Assembly (NCBI GenBank): GCA_002315475.1
Contig: DCGI01000017.1
Span: 23,927-29,976 of the forward strand
DNA from: Christensenella sp. UBA1782
GTDB lineage: Bacteria; Bacillota; Clostridia; Christensenellales; DTU072
Length of the DNA stretch: 6,050 bases
Direction: 5' to 3'
Part shown: positions 5,822 through 6,050 of the stretch, piece after piece
Layout: every line of letters starts with the position of its first letter
Numbering within the stretch: the first letter of the stretch is position 1
Position numbers and translations under genes: made by a program
The notes under the pieces: generated by a model
What the model was told of the DNA's origin: nothing
The model's database searches: none
What the model saw: the letters and a program-made list of their open reading frames with translations, nothing else

Positions 5822-6050
5822 ATGAATCCGATATGTACAAATTGCGGCGGCACATACGAATACAAAAACGGCAAATGGATTTGTGCTTATTGCGGATGCC
5901 CCAAACCCGAAGAACTCAGCAATGCCGAACAAAATCTATTGGATGTGGCGGGGCAAAAACTACGTTTGCAAGACTTTGAGGAAGCCGAAGCTTTATTTAC
6001 CGATATTATTCAAAAGTATCCGCAAAATCCCGAAGGGTACTGGGGACTCG
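5822..6050 (+). CDS. Zinc-ribbon and TPR-like protein (3'-truncated)
   Basis: The reading frame starts at ATG 5822 and is open to the end of the window (76 complete codons). An AGAGGA ribosome-binding site (5807-5812) lies 9 nt upstream. The N-terminus carries two zinc knuckles, CTNCGG (Cys5, Cys8) and CAYCGC (Cys21, Cys24, with an extra Cys26), typical of short zinc-ribbon modules. A helical segment follows, with FEEAEALFTDIIQKYPQNPEGYWGL (about 52-76), which has the spacing and the xxYPxNPEgyW ending of a tetratricopeptide-like helix pair. Cytoplasmic Firmicutes proteins with an N-terminal zinc ribbon followed by TPR-like repeats are common, and some continue into membrane or other domains; the rest of this one is outside the window. 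The gene is transcribed away from the M28 peptidase across a 207-bp spacer. No specific function can be given; a protein-interaction role is inference. Confidence 0.8.
   Translation, partial: MNPICTNCGGTYEYKNGKWICAYCGCPKPEELSNAEQNLLDVAGQKLRLQDFEEAEALFTDIIQKYPQNPEGYWGL

Noticed and set aside
1..6050. A defence, CRISPR, phage or secretion-type gene cluster
   Set aside because: The genes alternate strands, have separate promoters and terminators, and show no hallmark proteins or repeat arrays of such systems.

Overview
The window looks like a stretch of chromosome from a Gram-positive, low-to-moderate GC bacterium, most plausibly an uncultured gut Clostridia-type Bacillota. The evidence is sigma-A-like TTGACA/TATAAT promoters, strong purine-rich Shine-Dalgarno sites, short hairpin terminators with T runs, and a DUF4838 glycoside-hydrolase-like protein of a type common in gut Firmicutes. 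The taxonomy is inference. There is no rRNA, tRNA, CRISPR array, insertion sequence or phage gene.

Layout: (1) Bases 2-1216 (+) hold the 3' part of a calcineurin-like metallophosphoesterase gene whose start lies before the window. (2) Bases 1221-1715 (-) encode a GNAT acetyltransferase, converging on gene 1 with only 4 bp between the stop codons. (3) An 81-bp divergent spacer carries a strong promoter reading rightward. (4) Bases 1797-4079 (+) encode a 760-residue membrane-anchored DUF4838 protein with five predicted transmembrane helices at its C-terminus. (5) The convergent spacer 4080-4357 holds one terminator for each neighbour, built from nearly the same sequence, with a perfect 12-bp inverted repeat between them. 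(6) Bases 4358-5614 (-) encode an M28-type metallopeptidase with two transmembrane hairpins inserted in its catalytic domain. (7) A 206-bp divergent spacer contains promoters for both flanking genes and a short operator-like palindrome. (8) From 5822 (+) runs the 5' end of a zinc-ribbon plus TPR-like protein, cut off by the window end.

The genes alternate in strand and each appears to be its own transcription unit, so the window does not show an operon or a shared pathway. No known multi-gene system is recognised. The most distinctive items are the architectures of the two membrane proteins (an extracytoplasmic glycosidase-like domain with a 5-helix C-terminal membrane module, and a cytoplasm-facing M28 peptidase interrupted by membrane hairpins), a His-to-Tyr change at a usual metal-ligand position in the phosphoesterase, and the structured convergent spacer.
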